NCBI RefSeq assembly: GCF_014205055.1
Contig: NZ_JACHMS010000001.1
Span: 6,138,001 to 6,202,000, forward strand
Direction: 5' to 3'
Source of the DNA: Streptomyces luteogriseus
GTDB lineage: Bacteria; Actinomycetota; Actinomycetes; Streptomycetales; Streptomycetaceae
DNA length: 64,000 bases
Shown here: one piece after another, positions 25,035 to 33,486 of the stretch
Position numbering within the stretch: the stretch's first letter is position 1
How the letters are laid out: every line of letters starts with the position of its first letter
The notes under the pieces: generated by a model
Seen by the model: only the letters and a program-made list of their open reading frames with translations
What the model was told of the DNA's origin: nothing
Databases searched by the model: none
Made by a program: the position numbers and the translations under genes

Positions 25035-26041
25035 GAGACGAGGTCGGCGAGGACGCGCAGGGTGTGCGGATCTGGGGAGAGGGCCAGGAGGTCGGTCACC
25101 GGCCCCTTCCGCCACGACTCCAGCCGCTCGGCGATGCGTTCACGCGGTCCGACCAGGGAGATCTCGTCGGCGAAGGCATCGGGGACGGCGAGCACGGCCT
25201 CCTCCCGGCGGCCGTCGAGGAACAGCCGCTGGATCCGCCGGGCTTCCTCCTCGTAGCCCATGCGGGCCATCAGATCGGCGTGGAAGTTGCGGGCCGCGTG
25301 ACCCATGCCGCCGATGTAGAAGCCGAGCATCGCCTTGACGGGCAGCAGCCCCTCGGCGACGTCGTCACACACCCGGACCTGTGTCATCGGCGCGACCATG
25401 AATCCCTCGGGCAGCTCCGCCAGGGCCGGGCCGTAGACCTCCGGCCGGTTCGGCGACCAGTACAGCGGCAGCCAGCCGTCGGCGATCCGGGTGGTCTGGG
25501 CGACGTTCTTCGGGCCCTCGGCGCCCAGCAGGACGGGCAGATCGGCGCGCAGCGGATGCGTGATCGGCTTGAGGGGCTTGCCGAGGCCCGTGGCGTCCGG
25601 GCCGCGGTAGGGGTGGGAGTGGAAGCGGCCGGCCAGTTCGACCGGGGCCTCGCGGCGCAGCACCTGCCGTACGACGTCGACGTACTCGCGGGTCGCGGTG
25701 AGCGGTGAGGCGGGGAACGGGCGGCCGTACCAGCCCTCGACGACCTGCGGGCCGGAGAGGCCGAGGCCCAGCAGCACGCGGCCGCCGGAGAGGTGGTCCA
25801 GGGTGAGGGCGTGCATCGCGGTCGTGGCCGGTGACCGGGCCGCCATCTGCGCGACCGCCGTGCCGAGCCGGATGCGGGAGGTGTGCGCCGCGATCCAGGT
25901 GAGCGGGGTGAACGCGTCCGAGCCCCAGGACTCCGCCGTCCAGACCGAGTCGTAGCCGAGCTGTTCGGCCTCCTGCGCGAGGCGCACATGACCGGGGGAG
26001 GGGCAGCGGCCCCAGTAGCCGAGCGCGAGACCGAGCCGCAT
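25028..26041 (-). CDS. LLM-class F420-dependent oxidoreductase
   Basis: The 337-residue protein is a luciferase-like monooxygenase-fold enzyme: LGLALGYWGRCPS at the start, EQLGYDSVWTAESWGSDAFTPLTW (typical flavin/F420 pocket), RIRLGTAVAQMAARSPATTA, and LSGGRVLLGLGLSGPQVVEGW. In actinobacteria these frequently use F420 and act on steroid, fatty acid or xenobiotic intermediates. ATG 26041 is clear; a CTGA-N7-TCAG palindrome lies only 10 bp upstream, so the gene is probably directly repressed by the same regulator as the aldehyde dehydrogenase and MaoC operons. Confidence 0.88.
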   Translation of the reverse strand: MRLGLALGYWGRCPSPGHVRLAQEAEQLGYDSVWTAESWGSDAFTPLTWIAAHTSRIRLGTAVAQMAARSPATTAMHALTLDHLSGGRVLLGLGLSGPQVVEGWYGRPFPASPLTATREYVDVVRQVLRREAPVELAGRFHSHPYRGPDATGLGKPLKPITHPLRADLPVLLGAEGPKNVAQTTRIADGWLPLYWSPNRPEVYGPALAELPEGFMVAPMTQVRVCDDVAEGLLPVKAMLGFYIGGMGHAARNFHADLMARMGYEEEARRIQRLFLDGRREEAVLAVPDAFADEISLVGPRERIAERLESWRKGPVTDLLALSPDPHTLRVLADLVSR

Positions 26042-26050
26042 ACCTGACTC

Positions 26051-26065
26051 CTGACGATGTGTCAG
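26051..26065. promoter_or_regulatory. CTGA-N7-TCAG palindrome before the LLM oxidoreductase
   Basis: CTGACGATGTGTCAG lies 10 bp before the start codon. Half-sites and spacing match those at 9697 and 37112. A one-base variant, CTGACGATGTGACAG, recurs at 62261. Confidence 0.5.
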
Positions 26066-26090
26066 TTGACGGGCCGCCGACTGTACGGCA

Positions 26091-26122
26091 ACGGCCCCCC
26101 ACCCGGAAGGGCGAGGGGCCGT
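26091..26122 (-). terminator. GC-rich hairpin terminating the DUF5336 gene
   Basis: ACGGCCCC (26091) and GGGGCCGT (26115) form a perfect 8-bp stem downstream of the DUF5336 stop on the minus strand. There is no T-run, as is common for actinobacterial terminators. Confidence 0.5.
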
Positions 26123-26136
26123 GAGGGCCGAGGGGC

Positions 26137-26961
26137 TCAGCCGCGCTGGATGCCCGACGTGTCCTGGAGGACACCGCGGCGGCCGTCCTGCGTCTGGGCG
26201 ACCAGGGCCGCGCCGCGCTGCTCGACGGCCAGGTACCAGGTACCCGGGGCGAGTTCGGCGATCGGCGTCGGCGAGCCGTCCTCCGCGAACAGCGGCCGCG
26301 GCACCGGCACGGCGAACCAGAACGGGGAGAAGTCCCCGGCCGGCGGCTGCGGAGCCTGGGCCTGCGCCTGCTGGGGCTGCGGCTGACCGCCGTACGGCTG
26401 CCCCGGCTGCGGCTGGCCGTAGCCACCGGGCTGCTGCGCGCCCGGGTAGCCGTAACCACCGGGGGGCTGGGCGCCGTAGGGCTGCGGGGCGGCCGGGCGG
26501 GGGGCCGGGAGGAGGGCGCCCTTGAGGGCCGGGACGAGGGGGGTGGCGATGGCGGCGGCGGCCATCAGCAGCGTGGCGACGAGGGCGAGGATCAGGCCGA
26601 TGCCGGCGTCCGGACCGTCCCCGGAGGCACCGAAGTTGTTGTTGGCGCTCGCCGGGTCGAAGATGTTGCCGAGGGCGCTCCACGCGGCGAAGACCGTGAG
26701 GGCGGCGCCGACCTGGCCGAGTTCGAGCCCGGCGACCTTCGGGGCCTGCGTCAGACCGCGGCCGACGACGACGAGCGCGGCGCCGAAGATGCCCGCCAGC
26801 ACAACGCCCATGAGTACCGGGCCGCTGCCCCACAGGCTGGGCATCTCCAGGCCCTCCGGAGCGCCGTCGGACGAGTAAAAGTCGAGAAACGACGCGATGA
26901 ACAGCAACACCGCTGCTCCGATCACCACGCCGTCGCCTCGAGTGAGAGAGCGGATATTCAC
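26137..26961 (-). CDS. DUF5336-type membrane protein
   Basis: The 274-residue protein has four membrane spans in its first 160 residues (for example DGVVIGAAVLLFIASFLDF, LMGVVLAGIFGAALVVVG and IGLILALVATLLMAAAA) followed by a flexible Pro/Gln/Gly/Tyr-rich tail with repeated GGYG and QPGQP motifs and a small folded C-terminus (WYLAVEQRGAALVAQTQDGRRG). This composition is the DUF5336 family, common in mycobacteria and Streptomyces; function unknown, possibly envelope-associated. GTG 26961 has GAAGGA upstream. It stands alone with its own terminator. Confidence 0.78.
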   Translation of the reverse strand: MNIRSLTRGDGVVIGAAVLLFIASFLDFYSSDGAPEGLEMPSLWGSGPVLMGVVLAGIFGAALVVVGRGLTQAPKVAGLELGQVGAALTVFAAWSALGNIFDPASANNNFGASGDGPDAGIGLILALVATLLMAAAAIATPLVPALKGALLPAPRPAAPQPYGAQPPGGYGYPGAQQPGGYGQPQPGQPYGGQPQPQQAQAQAPQPPAGDFSPFWFAVPVPRPLFAEDGSPTPIAELAPGTWYLAVEQRGAALVAQTQDGRRGVLQDTSGIQRG

Positions 26962-27119
26962 TTCAGGTCCTTCGTAAGTCGTCTCATCGTCGGTAGAGGC
27001 GTCGCTGTCACCATGCCGCCGTCCGGACTCGGTGTGAAGCGCGGGGGTGGCCCCTCATCGTAAGGAGGACCCTATCGTCCGCCAGGTCAGGGTGTCCGCC
27101 GGGATCTGCCGGTCCACCC

Positions 27120-28061
27120 CTACCCGCGCAGGAAACTCACGATTCCCTCAGAGATCCCTTGCGCCGCCTTCTGTCGCCACGCGCCGCTGGTGAGCAACGC
27201 CGCGTCCTTGCTATCGCGCATGTTGCCGCACTCGATGAACACCTTGGGAACCGTTGACAGATTGAGACCGCCCAGGTCCTCACGCGTGACGAGTCCGCCG
27301 CCGTCGCCGATGTAGTTGGAGGGCGCGCTGCCGGTGACGGCCACGAAGCGGCCCGCGACGCGCTCGCCGAGATCGCGGGAGGGGCCGACGATCGCCCGGG
27401 TGTCCGCGGCGCCCGCGTGGACCGCGCCGGGCAGGATCACATGGAAGCCGCGGTTGCCGGCGCCGGAGCCGTCCGCGTGGATCGAGACCACGGCGTCGGC
27501 CTTCGCCCGGTTGCCGATCCGGGCCCGCCCGTCCACGCACGGCCCGAACGGCCGGTCGCCGTCCTGCGTCAGCTTCACCGTGGCGCCCTGCTCCTGAAGG
27601 AGTGTGCGCATCCGGTGCGCGACGTCCAGCGTGAACTTCGCCTCGGTGTAGCCGTCGTTGGTGGACGTGCCCGTGGTGTCGCACTCCTTGGAGTTCGTCC
27701 CGATGTCCACCTTGCGGTTGATTTCGGAGGCGTGCTGGAAGTTGCCCGGGTTGTGCCCCGGGTCGATCACGACGACCTTGCCCTTGAGCGGGCCGGAGGC
27801 GGCGGGCGCGGAGGCCGAGGCGGTGGGTTTCGGGGAGCCGCTCGGCTCCTTGGCGTCGTCGGAGGGCGCGCTCGACGCGGCGGGCGAGGAGGACCGCACG
27901 CCCGCCCGTCCCGAGCCCCCGTCGTCCCCCGGGCCGCCCACCGTCTCGTACACCAGCCAGCCGAGCAGCGCCCCCGGCACCAGCGCGGCGAGCGCAACGG
28001 TCAGGGGGCCGCGACGGCGGCGGGGCTGGGGAGGTTCGAAGTCCGGGCCTACGTACGACAC
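27120..28061 (-). CDS. N-acetylmuramoyl-L-alanine amidase (Amidase_3)
   Basis: The 313-residue protein has a short basic cytoplasmic N-terminus, one membrane helix (PLTVALAALVPGALLGWLVYE), a Ser/Pro/Ala-rich linker (residues 45-90) and a zinc amidase domain: KVVVIDPGHNPG (first zinc His), EINRKVDIG (Glu region), AVVSIHADGSGAGNRG (second His) and VFIECGNMRDSKDAAL (catalytic Glu). It hydrolyses the bond between N-acetylmuramic acid and L-alanine in peptidoglycan, acting outside the membrane. GTG 28061 starts the protein as VSYVGP. An extra sequence between the first and second histidines contains two Cys. Confidence 0.9.
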   Translation of the reverse strand: MSYVGPDFEPPQPRRRRGPLTVALAALVPGALLGWLVYETVGGPGDDGGSGRAGVRSSSPAASSAPSDDAKEPSGSPKPTASASAPAASGPLKGKVVVIDPGHNPGNFQHASEINRKVDIGTNSKECDTTGTSTNDGYTEAKFTLDVAHRMRTLLQEQGATVKLTQDGDRPFGPCVDGRARIGNRAKADAVVSIHADGSGAGNRGFHVILPGAVHAGAADTRAIVGPSRDLGERVAGRFVAVTGSAPSNYIGDGGGLVTREDLGGLNLSTVPKVFIECGNMRDSKDAALLTSGAWRQKAAQGISEGIVSFLRG

Positions 28062-28187
28062 GCCAGTCAGCTTACGGCGGGCAGCCCGACTCGGCTCACA
28101 TCGCAGCTTGGCTCGAAAGCGTGTGCGGTTGCTCCGCGTGGGCTAGCGTCGTCGTGTACACGCCATCACAAGGATTACGGGGATTGT

Positions 28188-28559
28188 ATGAAGTTCACGA
28201 AACGTGTTGCCTCGCTTCTGACCAGCGGTGCCCTGATGGGGGTGTCTCTCGTGGGCATCAGTGCGCCGAGTGCCAGTGCGGACGGCGGCTGCCTGTCGAC
28301 TGCCGTAGGGGTCAATAATTCCAGCGGAGTCTTCCAGCTCAAGAAGACGCTTCCCCTCAAGAAGGGTCCCTACTCGGCCTGTGAGGATGGGCTGTTTGCG
28401 CTTAAGGGTAGAAAGTTCTACGCATGGTGCTATGACCGCAATGCGCACGGCAACATGTGGTACTACGGGCGGGAACAGTTCGACGACGACATGGGGTGGG
28501 TGTACATCGGTAACGTCACCTTCCTGTCCGGCACGCTGAACCCTTGCCCTTTTAGCTGA
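28188..28559 (+). CDS. small secreted cysteine-containing protein, atypical codon use
   Basis: The 123-residue product has a clean signal peptide (MKFTKRVASLLTSGALMGVS, cleavage near APSASA) and a mature 90-residue protein with four Cys, aromatic and Gly residues such as FYAWCYDRNAHGNMWYYGRE and GWVYIGNVTFLSG, reminiscent of small secreted SH3-like proteins. ATG 28188 has a plausible ribosome site (AGGATTACGGGG). Codon choice stands out: AAT, AGA, CTT, TTT and TGT appear where Streptomyces nearly always uses GC-ending codons. I infer horizontal acquisition. No function assigned. Confidence 0.72.
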   Translation: MKFTKRVASLLTSGALMGVSLVGISAPSASADGGCLSTAVGVNNSSGVFQLKKTLPLKKGPYSACEDGLFALKGRKFYAWCYDRNAHGNMWYYGREQFDDDMGWVYIGNVTFLSGTLNPCPFS

Positions 28560-28580
28560 ATTGCCCGGAGTCGTGAAGGT

Positions 28581-28626
28581 GGAGGCTCCCGCCCTCATTC
28601 GCGTGAAGCGTGGGCCGGGGGCCTCC
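28581..28626 (+). terminator. terminator hairpin after the small secreted gene
   Basis: GGAGGCTCCCGCCC (28581) pairs with GGGCCGGGGGCCTCC (28612) with two mismatches across a 17-base loop, 22 bp after the stop at 28559. Confidence 0.5.
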
Positions 28627-28751
28627 GTCCGGTGAGCGGCTTGCATGGAGCGAGAGCCCTACGATCTGCGGTCCGTACTTCGCGTCGTGTGTCGGCGTGA
28701 CAGCGCTCACGCGCTGGGCGGCGGCCCGAGGACGGCCCGACGGGTGGCGGG

Positions 28752-29039
28752 CTACGCCCCGTTCCCGCCGCCGTCCCCGTGCCGTACCGCTTCCTTCACC
28801 CGCGCCTCCACCTCCTGGCGCGGTGTGCCCTCCTGCTTCGCGTACCCGGTCACGGCCGCCTGGACGTCCCGGGCGAGATCGCGCCAGGCGCGCCAGGCCG
28901 TCTCCCAGGTGGTGGTCTGTTGGTCGCTCCACTTGGTCCGGGTGGGCGGCCCGTACGCGTCCTGGAGGTGACGCACGCGGGCGTACGCCTCGTCCGCCGC
29001 GCGCTGCTTCTCCACGAGCTCATCGAAGGTGTGTGCCAC
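28752..29039 (-). CDS. hypothetical 95-residue protein
   Basis: The gene starts at GTG 29039 with AAGGA nine bases upstream; the longer in-frame ATG at 29084 has no ribosome site. The product is helical and charged (FDELVEKQRAADEAYARVRH, TTWETAWRAWRDLARDVQAA) with no signal or membrane segment and a Gly-rich C-terminus. It looks like a widely conserved short actinobacterial coiled-coil-like protein, but I do not know the function. It is followed in the same direction by nothing close. Confidence 0.6.
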   Translation of the reverse strand: MAHTFDELVEKQRAADEAYARVRHLQDAYGPPTRTKWSDQQTTTWETAWRAWRDLARDVQAAVTGYAKQEGTPRQEVEARVKEAVRHGDGGGNGA

Positions 29040-29160
29040 GCGCCCGGATCCTTGGGCAGTGGCGGTCGCCCGCCGACTCGCCACGCCGCCGGTGGGCCGA
29101 CCGGGAAGGGGTGTCGGGGGTGCGGTTCACCCGCCCAGCCGCCCGGCGCGTGCCGGTGCG

Positions 29161-29811
29161 TCAGATGCCCGGACCCGTGCGCCGCAGGACCCGCAGCGAG
29201 TCCGTCGCCGAGACCTCGGTGAACGCGCCGGAGGCGAGCGCCCGCAGGTAGATCCGGTAGGGAGCCTGGCCGGTGAACTCGTCCTGCGGGTCGGGGAAGA
29301 CGTCGTGGATGAGCAGCAGACCGCCCTCGGTGACGTGCGGCGCCCAGCCCTCGTAGTCGGCGGTGGCGTGCTCGTCGGTGTGGCCGCCGTCGATGAAGAC
29401 GAACCCCAGCGGCGTCCGCCAGAACGCGGCGATCCGCGGGGAACGCCCGACCAGCGCCACCACGTGCTCCTCCAGGCCCGCCCGGTGGAGCGTGCGGCGG
29501 AACGTGGGCAGCGTGTCCATCAGGCCGATCTCGGGGTCGACCGTCTCCGGGTCGTGGTACTCCCAGCCCGGCTGCTGCTCCTCACTGCCGCGGTGGTGGT
29601 CCACGGTGAGTGCGCTGACCCCGGCCTCGCGGGCCGCGTCGGCGAGCAGGATCGTGGACCGGCCGCAGTACGTGCCGACCTCCAGCAGCGGCAGCCCGAG
29701 CCGCCCGGCCTCCACGGCCGCCGCGTACAGCGCCAGGCCCTCACCGGCGGGCATGAACCCCTTCGCCGCCTCGAACGCGGCCAGGATCTTGGGCTTCGGC
29801 GCCGCGGGCAT
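29161..29811 (-). CDS. class I SAM-dependent methyltransferase (Methyltransf_24-like)
   Basis: A 216-residue enzyme with LPLLEVGTYCGRSTILLADA (motif I variant with Ser/Thr after Gly-Cys, about residue 40), ALTVDHHRGSEEQQPG (histidine-rich motif II) and LGFVFIDGGHTDEHATADYE plus LLLIHDVFPDPQDEFTG, the characteristic pair of the Methyltransf_24 group. ATG 29811 has GAGAGGAA upstream. Substrate unknown. It lies between the hypothetical gene and the MFS pump, separate from both. Confidence 0.82.
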   Translation of the reverse strand: MPAAPKPKILAAFEAAKGFMPAGEGLALYAAAVEAGRLGLPLLEVGTYCGRSTILLADAAREAGVSALTVDHHRGSEEQQPGWEYHDPETVDPEIGLMDTLPTFRRTLHRAGLEEHVVALVGRSPRIAAFWRTPLGFVFIDGGHTDEHATADYEGWAPHVTEGGLLLIHDVFPDPQDEFTGQAPYRIYLRALASGAFTEVSATDSLRVLRRTGPGI

Positions 29812-29907
29812 GGGGTTCCTCTCGGTCGTACGACGGTCCGGGCGCCCATCGTGCCGCACCCCCTGCCGAGAGGACGACAGGGGGTACCGGTGAGTAGCCC
29901 AGCGGGG

Positions 29908-31647
29908 TCAGGCCGAGACCGTCTCGCCCGGCAGCGACAGGTCCAGGTCGACCGGGCGCTCGTCACCCGTGTGGTTCGCCGACGAGGCGAGCGGGCCGTG
30001 CCCCGTGGCCCGGGCTGTCACGACGTAGGAGCCCCGGTCGGGGACGGTGAGGGCGTAGCTGCCGTCCTCGGCGGAGAGCGTCGCCCCGGCCTGGCGGCCG
30101 CGGTGGTCGATCAGCGTGACCTTGGCGCGGGCGACCGGGGAGCCGTCGGCGCCCAGCACCAGGCCGCGGAAGCCGCGCAGGACCTGCTCGGCGCGCTCCA
30201 GCGCCGCGTCCTCCTCGCTGCTGGCCCGCAACTGCGGCTTGCCCGACGGCCGTCGGCCCGGCAGGAACAGCGCCAGGAGCAGGCCCACGGCCACCGCGCC
30301 CGTCGCGATCAGGAAGGAGACCCGGAAGCCGTGCATCGTCGGGATCTCGACGCCGCCCACGGTGTTCGCGGTGTTCGCCAGCACCATGCCGATCACGGCG
30401 CTCGACACCGACGTGCCGATGGAGCGCATCAGGGTGTTGAGGCCGTTGGCCGCACCCGTCTCCGAGGCCGGGACCGCGCCCACGATCAGCGCGGGCAGCG
30501 ACGAGTAGGCGAGGCCGATGCCCGCGCCGAGGAGCACCGAGATGACCAGGCTCTGCCAGGCGGCGCTCATCAGCCCGAGCCCGGCGCCGTAGCCGATCGC
30601 GATGATCAGCAGACCGAGGATCAGGGTGAACTTGGGGCCGTACTTCGCGGACAGCCGGGCGTAGACGGGAGCCGTGAACATCATCGTCAGGCCGAGCGGC
30701 GCGACGAGCAGACCCGCGACGACCATCGACTGGCCGAGGCCGTAGCCGGTGGACTTCGGCAGCTGGAGCAGCTGGGGCAGGACCAGGGAGACGACGTAGA
30801 AGGAGACGCCGACCATGATCGAGGCGAGGTTGGTGAAGAGCACGGCCGGGCGGGCCGTGGTGCGCAGGTCGACCAGCGGGGCCTTCAGGCGCAGCTCCAT
30901 CACGCCCCACAGCAGGAGCACGACCGCCGACGCGGCGAACAGGCCGAGGGTGGTGCCGGAGGCCCAGCCCCAGTCGCTGCCCTTGGTGATCGGCAGCAGG
31001 AACAGGACGAGCCCGGCGGAGAGGCCGAGCGCGCCCGGCAGGTCGAAGGTGCCCTCGGCGCGCATCGGGGACTCCGGCACGACGAGGAGGGTGAGGGCGA
31101 TCGCGAGCAGGCCGAGGCCGGCGGCGCCGTAGTAGAGGGTGTGCCAGTCGCTGTGCTGGGCGACCAGGGCGGCGGCGGGCAGGGCGAGGCCGCCGCCGAC
31201 GCCTATGGAGGAGCTCATCAGGGCCATCGCCGAGCCGAGCTTCTCGCGGGGCAGCATGTCGCGCATCAGGCCGATGCCGAGCGGGATCGCGCCCATCGCG
31301 AAGCCCTGGAGCGTACGGCCGGCGATCATCAGCAGCAGATCGCTGGTCAGCGCGCTGACCAGGGCGCCGACGACCATCACGGCCAGGCTCAGGATCAGCA
31401 TGCGGCGCTTGCCGAAGAGGTCGCCCAGGCGGCCCATGATCGGAGTGGCCACCGCGCCCGAGAGGAGGGTCGAGGTGAGGACCCAGGTGGCGTTGCTGGG
31501 GGCGGTGTCCAGCAGTTGCGGCAGATCCTTGATCACCGGAACGAGCAGGGTCTGCATCACCGCGACAACGATGCCCGCGAAGGCGAGCACCGGGACCACG
31601 GCCCCGCTGGCTCGGCCGGCGGGGCGGTCTGTCGTCGTCTGCGTCAT
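29908..31647 (-). CDS. MFS drug-efflux-type transporter with C-terminal carboxypeptidase-regulatory-like domain
   Basis: The 579-residue protein has 14 membrane segments of the DHA2 drug:H+ antiporter type: motif A GRLGDLFGKRRM near residue 68, and TPIMGRL, plus AVMQTLLVPVIKDLPQL in helix 1. After about residue 490 comes an extramembrane beta-sandwich RGLVLGADGSPVARAKVTLI with EDGSYALTVPDRGSYVVTA, a carboxypeptidase-regulatory-like fold. This appended domain is not normal for MFS pumps and may bind or sense a ligand. ATG 31647 is preceded by GGAGG. It diverges from a second MFS gene across a promoter with inverted repeats. Confidence 0.87.
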   Translation of the reverse strand: MTQTTTDRPAGRASGAVVPVLAFAGIVVAVMQTLLVPVIKDLPQLLDTAPSNATWVLTSTLLSGAVATPIMGRLGDLFGKRRMLILSLAVMVVGALVSALTSDLLLMIAGRTLQGFAMGAIPLGIGLMRDMLPREKLGSAMALMSSSIGVGGGLALPAAALVAQHSDWHTLYYGAAGLGLLAIALTLLVVPESPMRAEGTFDLPGALGLSAGLVLFLLPITKGSDWGWASGTTLGLFAASAVVLLLWGVMELRLKAPLVDLRTTARPAVLFTNLASIMVGVSFYVVSLVLPQLLQLPKSTGYGLGQSMVVAGLLVAPLGLTMMFTAPVYARLSAKYGPKFTLILGLLIIAIGYGAGLGLMSAAWQSLVISVLLGAGIGLAYSSLPALIVGAVPASETGAANGLNTLMRSIGTSVSSAVIGMVLANTANTVGGVEIPTMHGFRVSFLIATGAVAVGLLLALFLPGRRPSGKPQLRASSEEDAALERAEQVLRGFRGLVLGADGSPVARAKVTLIDHRGRQAGATLSAEDGSYALTVPDRGSYVVTARATGHGPLASSANHTGDERPVDLDLSLPGETVSA

Positions 31648-31684
31648 TGAGGAGGGCCTCCAGGCCGGGGAGCGTCGAGTTACA

Positions 31685-31725
31685 TGGACTCTGAACCTTG
31701 TATGTCCAGGCAACTATTCCGTTGC
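31685..31725. promoter_or_regulatory. two adjacent inverted repeats in the divergent MFS promoter
   Basis: TGGAC (31685) with GTCCA (31704), and GCAAC (31710) with GTTGC (31721), lie side by side 38 and 109 bp from the two divergent starts. They are likely operators for a repressor not encoded here; MarR-type or TetR-type proteins use similar sites. Confidence 0.4.
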
Positions 31726-31833
31726 TTCGGCACCCTAACGAAAACTTGACCTTCTCTTGGGGAAGGGCCGTGCGTACCCGCGCGAAGCCCTAGGTCGAAA
31801 TCCCGATGCGGGGGCTGTGGAGTGGTTGAGAGC

Positions 31834-33270
31834 ATGACACCCATGCTCGAAGCCGCCGAAATGACCCGTACGCCCCGTCGCACCGCGCCTCGCACCTGGC
31901 TCGTCGTGGCGCTCACCTGCGCCGGTCAGTTCCTCGTCGTCCTTGACGTCTCCGTCGTCAACGTGGCGCTGCCGTCGATGCGGACCGGGCTGGGACTCGG
32001 CGAACAGGGGTTGCAGTGGGTGGTGAACGCCTACGCCATCGCCTTCGCCGGGTTCATGCTGCTCGGCGGACGCGCCGGGGACCTCTACGGCCGCAAGCGG
32101 ATGTTCCTCGTCGGGCTCGGCCTGTTCACCCTGGCCTCGGCGGCCGGCGGGCTGGCGCAGGACGACTGGCAGCTGCTCGTGGCGCGGGCCGTGCAGGGGC
32201 TGGGCGCTGCGGTGCTGGCGCCCTCGACGCTGACGATCCTCACGGCGTCGGTCCCGGAGGGCGCCGCCCGGGCTCGGGCCATAGGGACCTGGACGGCGGT
32301 CGGGGCCGGCGGCGGCGCGGCGGGCGGACTGGTCGGCGGGCTGCTGGTGGAGACGCTCTCCTGGCGCTGGGTGCTGCTCATCAACGTGCCCGTCGGCGCC
32401 GTGGTGCTCTGCGCCGCCGCCTGGTTCCTCACCGAGGGCCGGGCCGGGGACGGCCGCCGCCTCGACCTGCCGGGTGCGCTGCTCGTGACGGCCGGCCTCG
32501 GCACGCTGGCCTACGGCATCTCCCAGACGGAGGCGGCGGGCTGGACTGCACCGGCCACCCTGCTTCCGCTGCTCGCCGGGCCGGCCCTGCTCGGGGCGTT
32601 CCTCGCGGTCGAGGCCCGCACGGCGAGCCCCCTGATGCCGCTCGGCCTGCTGCGTGTCCGTTCGGTCTCCTCGGCGAACGTCTCGATGTTCCTGTGCGGC
32701 TCGGCGATGTTCTGCATGTGGTTCTTCATGACGCTCTACGCGCAGAACGTCCTCGGCTACACCCCGTTCGAGGCCGGTCTCGCCCTGGTCCCGAGCTCCC
32801 TCGCCGTCATCCTCGGCTCGAAGCTCGCACCCCGCCTGATGCGGCCGGTCGGCCCGCGCAACGTCGCCGTGCTCGGCACCCTGGTCGCCGTGGCCGGCTT
32901 CGCCTGGCAGTCCACGATGACCGCCGACGGCTCCTACGCCACGTCGATCCTCTTCCCGGGCATCCTCATGATGCTCGGCGCGGGCCTGGCGGCGACCCCC
33001 CTCGCCTCCCTGGCCACCTCCGGCACGGCGCCCGGGGAGGCGGGCCTGGTCTCCGGCCTCGTCAACACGTCCCGCACGATGGGCGGTTCCCTGGGTCTGG
33101 CGGTCCTGTCCACCCTGGCCGCGTCCGAATCGGCGGGCAGCGCGACCCCACAGTCCCTGACGGAGGGATACGCCCTCGCGTTCCGGGTGGGCGCCGGAGT
33201 ACTGGCGGCCGGGGTGGTGCTGATGTGGGTGTGGCTGCCGCGGCGGGCGAGGGAGCACCAGGGCACCTGA
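31834..33270 (+). CDS. MFS drug-efflux transporter (DHA2 family)
   Basis: The 478-residue protein has 14 predicted membrane segments. It carries LDVSVVNVALPSMRTGLGLG (helix 1 motif D1), GGRAGDLYGRKRMFLVGL (motif A), and RAVQGLGAAVLAPSTLTIL (motif C region), typical of 14-TM DHA2 pumps such as QacA or actinorhodin/lincomycin exporters. Start choice is uncertain: ATG 31834 is given; GTG 31822 and ATG 31843 are alternatives. The substrate is unknown. No appended domain, unlike its divergent neighbour. Its expression is probably governed by the shared inverted repeats. Confidence 0.85.
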   Translation: MTPMLEAAEMTRTPRRTAPRTWLVVALTCAGQFLVVLDVSVVNVALPSMRTGLGLGEQGLQWVVNAYAIAFAGFMLLGGRAGDLYGRKRMFLVGLGLFTLASAAGGLAQDDWQLLVARAVQGLGAAVLAPSTLTILTASVPEGAARARAIGTWTAVGAGGGAAGGLVGGLLVETLSWRWVLLINVPVGAVVLCAAAWFLTEGRAGDGRRLDLPGALLVTAGLGTLAYGISQTEAAGWTAPATLLPLLAGPALLGAFLAVEARTASPLMPLGLLRVRSVSSANVSMFLCGSAMFCMWFFMTLYAQNVLGYTPFEAGLALVPSSLAVILGSKLAPRLMRPVGPRNVAVLGTLVAVAGFAWQSTMTADGSYATSILFPGILMMLGAGLAATPLASLATSGTAPGEAGLVSGLVNTSRTMGGSLGLAVLSTLAASESAGSATPQSLTEGYALAFRVGAGVLAAGVVLMWVWLPRRAREHQGT

Positions 33271-33290
33271 AAAAACCACGCCAGGCGTGG
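33270..33290 (-). terminator. intrinsic terminator facing the minus strand
   Basis: On the minus strand, CCACGC-CTG-GCGTGG is followed directly by TTTTTT (33275-33270). This is a textbook rho-independent shape, rare in this genome, yet no minus-strand gene ends here; the plus-strand MFS gene ends at 33270. Confidence 0.55.
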
Positions 33291-33486
33291 CCCGGAACGG
33301 GGGCGTGACGGCGTTTCCCGGGCACGCCGCCGCTGTTCGGGTCCGGGGACGCACTGATCCGACGGCGGGGCCCCGCACGCGGCCCCATGGGCGCTCCAGA
33401 GCCTCCCGTTCACCCCGAAAAGGCGGCACTGACCTGGCCTTTCGTGAGGTCCGAACGTACCGTCGGCGGACGCGGAAGGGGGCCGG

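Noticed and set aside
29029..31650. 873-codon plus-strand frame over the methyltransferase and MFS pump
   Set aside because: Low-complexity Arg/Gln/Asp/His translation with no domain; opposite strand has clear membrane and SAM motifs.
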